From NCBI GenBank assembly GCA_946482635.1, contig CAMLSG010000119.1, forward strand, positions 1 to 16,161: 16,161 nucleotides of DNA, written 5' to 3'. The notes under the pieces are model-generated. The model was not told where the DNA came from. It ran no database searches and was given only the letters and a program-made list of their open reading frames with translations. The number at the start of each line of letters is the position of its first letter. Within the stretch, counting starts at the first letter, position 1. Source of the stretch: an uncultured Duganella sp. (GTDB lineage: Bacteria > Pseudomonadota > Gammaproteobacteria > Burkholderiales > Burkholderiaceae). Shown here piece after piece: positions 14,479 through 16,161 of the stretch. The translations under genes were made by a program, and so were the position numbers.

Positions 14479-15026
14479 GGGCAATTCAGCTTGAAGTATC
14501 GGAAAACCATGTATGGATCGCCGCGAAAGGTCGCTATGTTATACGGTGCATAGGGAGCGTAGCGCCGGTCGTTGAACGCCGTATACATATTGTTGGCGAC
14601 CGGCGTGTTACCCTTCTTTAGGCCAGTGAATCGCTTAGGGTGTCCTTCCGGGAACGGCGCGTAGATTGCCATATGGCCCGGCCAGAGCAATACGTCACCA
14701 ACCTGCATCGGCTCCTTCTTTACATCGATCCGCCTGAACTTGTGGCTCGTTGCAGCGTACTCCTCAAAATCGCCGGTGCGCCGGTATGGATAGGGAAACC
14801 CGGCCTCGATGAATATCTTGTTGGTGGTTCCAGAGCAATCTCCGAAGACGCGCTTTTCCGATTTGCCGCCGACGGCCTTGTATTCGGTCCCTTCCCAAGT
14901 AGCTGCTACTTCAATGATTTTCCAGCCTTCGGCTTCGGTGATGAACTCACCAACCGAACACTCCTTGCCCTGTGTATTCGCTTTTTCACTGGTGGCAGAT
15001 TGTGCCAGCGCTTTTTCCTTCGCCAT
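14475..15026 (-). CDS. NlpC/P60-type peptidase, candidate T6SS effector
   Basis: The 183-residue protein lacks a signal peptide. Residues 35-124 follow the NlpC/P60 cysteine-peptidase pattern: an N-terminal helix and WEGTEYKAVGG (44-54), VFGDCSG with candidate nucleophile Cys64, IFIEAGFPYPYRRTGDFEEY, the MQVGDVLLW strand (PGDLLLF in typical members), and GHMAIY with His118. The third polar residue cannot be fixed by eye. Such enzymes cut peptide stems of peptidoglycan, and T6SS amidase effectors of this fold (Tae families) are known. The start codon overlaps the vgrG stop (TGATG), which ties cargo synthesis to its carrier. About 28 N-terminal residues outside the domain may contact VgrG. An exported gene follows with a 4-bp overlap. 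Confidence 0.82.
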   Translation of the reverse strand: MAKEKALAQSATSEKANTQGKECSVGEFITEAEGWKIIEVAATWEGTEYKAVGGKSEKRVFGDCSGTTNKIFIEAGFPYPYRRTGDFEEYAATSHKFRRIDVKKEPMQVGDVLLWPGHMAIYAPFPEGHPKRFTGLKKGNTPVANNMYTAFNDRRYAPYAPYNIATFRGDPYMVFRYFKLNCP

Positions 15027-16161
15027 CAGTCTGTTCCTTCGCTTGCTGGGAATTCCTCTTCCACGTACATCAGTTCAAGACTCTCGATCTTGTCGCTGGT
15101 GAAGAGAAGGGTCCTGCCCTCATCGTCCGTGATCCCTTCCAATTCGACTCCCTCAGCCGAACGGATCTTGTACCTGAGATTTGCCAGCGGCTGTCCCAAC
15201 GGATCCCGTAATACAAAGTGTTCATCGTAAGTGTCTTCGAGAAGTTCGAAGCGTGCCACCTGGCCCATGAATCCTTCGAGAATTCCCGTGCGGCCGTCCG
15301 CGCCGGTAAATCCTTCTATTGTCTGGTTTCCGGTCAAGGCACGATAACGCCGGTTGGCAACCGGCTTGCCGCTATGGGACTTGAGCACAAAGTGCTGGTC
15401 GGCAGTTTCGCCCGTATAGCGGGGCATGAGCGGAAGCGAGTGTGAGCTCTGCGCGGGGCCGGTCAACTCTTTGCTGCTGCCTTTGAATTCGATCTTGCCC
15501 GGCGCATTCAGCGTGATATCGCCACCCTCGATCCGGATTGCAGCCCCCTGGCTTGTTAGCAGAACATGCTGTTTCGCGGCGACGTTCACCTCGGCGGTGA
15601 CGCTTGCAACCGTGACAGCCTTATCGGCGGTCAGCATGGTCGCGGCCTCCTGGCTTTGGCTGCTGTATTTGCCGCTCGCAGCATGCAGGTGCAAACCGGT
15701 TTCCTGGTTCGGTTTTTCCTTGGCGTTGGCTTTGCCGTAGGTGAAAAGGCTGATGCCGCCGGCGGATGAATGCAGCAGGTTTGCTTGCGCTGCGAAGTTA
15801 ATGTCCTGGCTGGCGGTCACGCTGCTGGCGCTTTCGGAAACGAACAATGCATCGGCTGGCGTGGCGGCGACGATGCCCGATGGGCTGTCAACCTGCAGCA
15901 GCGGAGCGTCGAAAGCCGGCGTGCCGCCGTTGGCGCGTGCCGACAGGGTGTTGGCAGTGCGTTGCAGGCCTGCCGCCACGGCGAGCTTGTCGGCTTCTTT
16001 TTGCTTCGGCAGGTCCGCCTTGTGGGTCTTGGCTTGCCCGGTCAGCGATACCTGCAGTTCCCTGGCGCTTTCCACCTGGTTCTGCGCGGGACGGGCATCC
16101 AGCACATTGCCGCTGGCGCCGCGTGCCGCGTGCGTCGACAGCAGCATGCCCTGGCCCGAAC
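15026..16161 (-). CDS. vgrG: VgrG/TssI spike protein, C-terminal part (5' truncated by window)
   Basis: VgrG trimers form the puncturing spike. The frame is open to the right edge (codons before the first Met read SGQG), so the gp27/gp5-like N-terminal part is outside. The visible ~378 residues begin with SGQGMLLSTHAARGASGNVL, the start of the DUF2345 region. This continues through the beta-helix-like stretch to about residue 225 (ITLNAPGKIEFKG), counting from that Met. Two similar segments follow: HFVLKSHSGKPVANRRYRAL (about 252-304) and HFVLRDPLGQPLANLRYKIR (about 310-363). Each continues into a GxTxxxGRT motif. They look like small transthyretin-like beta domains used to bind effectors. 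No DUF4123, DUF1795 or DUF2169 adaptor gene follows, so direct loading onto these repeats is likely. Confidence 0.93.
   Translation of the reverse strand, partial: SGQGMLLSTHAARGASGNVLDARPAQNQVESARELQVSLTGQAKTHKADLPKQKEADKLAVAAGLQRTANTLSARANGGTPAFDAPLLQVDSPSGIVAATPADALFVSESASSVTASQDINFAAQANLLHSSAGGISLFTYGKANAKEKPNQETGLHLHAASGKYSSQSQEAATMLTADKAVTVASVTAEVNVAAKQHVLLTSQGAAIRIEGGDITLNAPGKIEFKGSSKELTGPAQSSHSLPLMPRYTGETADQHFVLKSHSGKPVANRRYRALTGNQTIEGFTGADGRTGILEGFMGQVARFELLEDTYDEHFVLRDPLGQPLANLRYKIRSAEGVELEGITDDEGRTLLFTSDKIESLELMYVEEEFPASEGTD
15064..15394 (-). repeat. Tandem duplicated beta domain coding region in vgrG 3' end
   Basis: The two ~55-residue repeats share the pattern [QE]HFVL[KR]xxxGxPxANxRY, then (I/L)EGxTxxxGRT, then a terminal FEL/LEL strand. 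They are about 58 residues apart. Enough residues differ that the duplication is old. The last repeat ends about 10 residues before the VgrG stop. Confidence 0.8.

Noticed and set aside
14479..14484. TTG start two codons upstream for the exported protein after the NlpC-type gene
   Set aside because: The ATG at 14478 makes a typical ATGA coupling with the upstream stop and needs no rare start.
1..16161. tRNA, rRNA, CRISPR array, insertion sequence or transposase
   Set aside because: No cloverleaf, regularly spaced repeats, terminal inverted repeats or transposase motifs were seen on reading both strands.

Overview
This window is part of a type VI secretion system (T6SS) locus from a high-GC proteobacterium. 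Gene content, protein style and the roughly 65-70% GC core suggest a betaproteobacterium, plausibly Oxalobacteraceae (Massilia/Duganella/Janthinobacterium-like). The taxonomic guess is inference from general resemblance, not from a marker gene.

Layout. Positions 1-1686 (+) hold the 3' part of clpV/tssH, the sheath-recycling AAA+ ATPase. It converges without a spacer on a minus-strand structural operon that reads from about 10847 down to 1687. In transcription order this is a membrane-anchored M15 peptidoglycan peptidase (tagX-like), a PAAR spike-tip protein, a membrane protein with a degenerate ketosynthase-like C-terminus, tssM, tagF, a periplasmic BON+OmpA protein and tssA. Spacing is tight throughout, including an ATGA overlap between tssM and tagF. 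A 220-bp AT-rich divergent intergenic region (10848-11068) with two perfect palindromes separates this operon from a plus-strand gene of unknown function. That gene has a TonB-like layout: short cytoplasmic tail, one membrane helix, Ala/Pro-rich stretch, and a four-cysteine C-terminal segment.

From 12032 to the right end the minus strand carries a second, effector operon: the 3' part of vgrG, an NlpC/P60-type peptidase, an exported protein (candidate immunity), a SleB-like cell-wall hydrolase, and an exported beta-propeller-like protein (candidate immunity). Junctions are TGATG, ATGA, ATGA and a 6-bp gap, so translation is probably coupled. The partial VgrG ends in two tandem repeats of a small beta-rich domain, the likely loading site for cargo. 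Base composition in the cargo genes is visibly lower in GC than in the core, as expected for exchangeable effector cassettes. A decayed copy of the 3' end of the last gene lies just downstream (11909-12003), a relic of an earlier cassette.

How it fits together. TssM forms the envelope channel, and TssA primes and caps tail polymerisation. ClpV recycles the sheath, and TagF is a post-translational repressor. The OmpA-type protein and the M15 peptidase act on or in the peptidoglycan layer. PAAR and VgrG form the spike that delivers two peptidoglycan-attacking effectors with different predicted bond specificities. Genes for TssB, C, E, F, G, J, K, L and Hcp are not in the window and would be expected beyond its edges.
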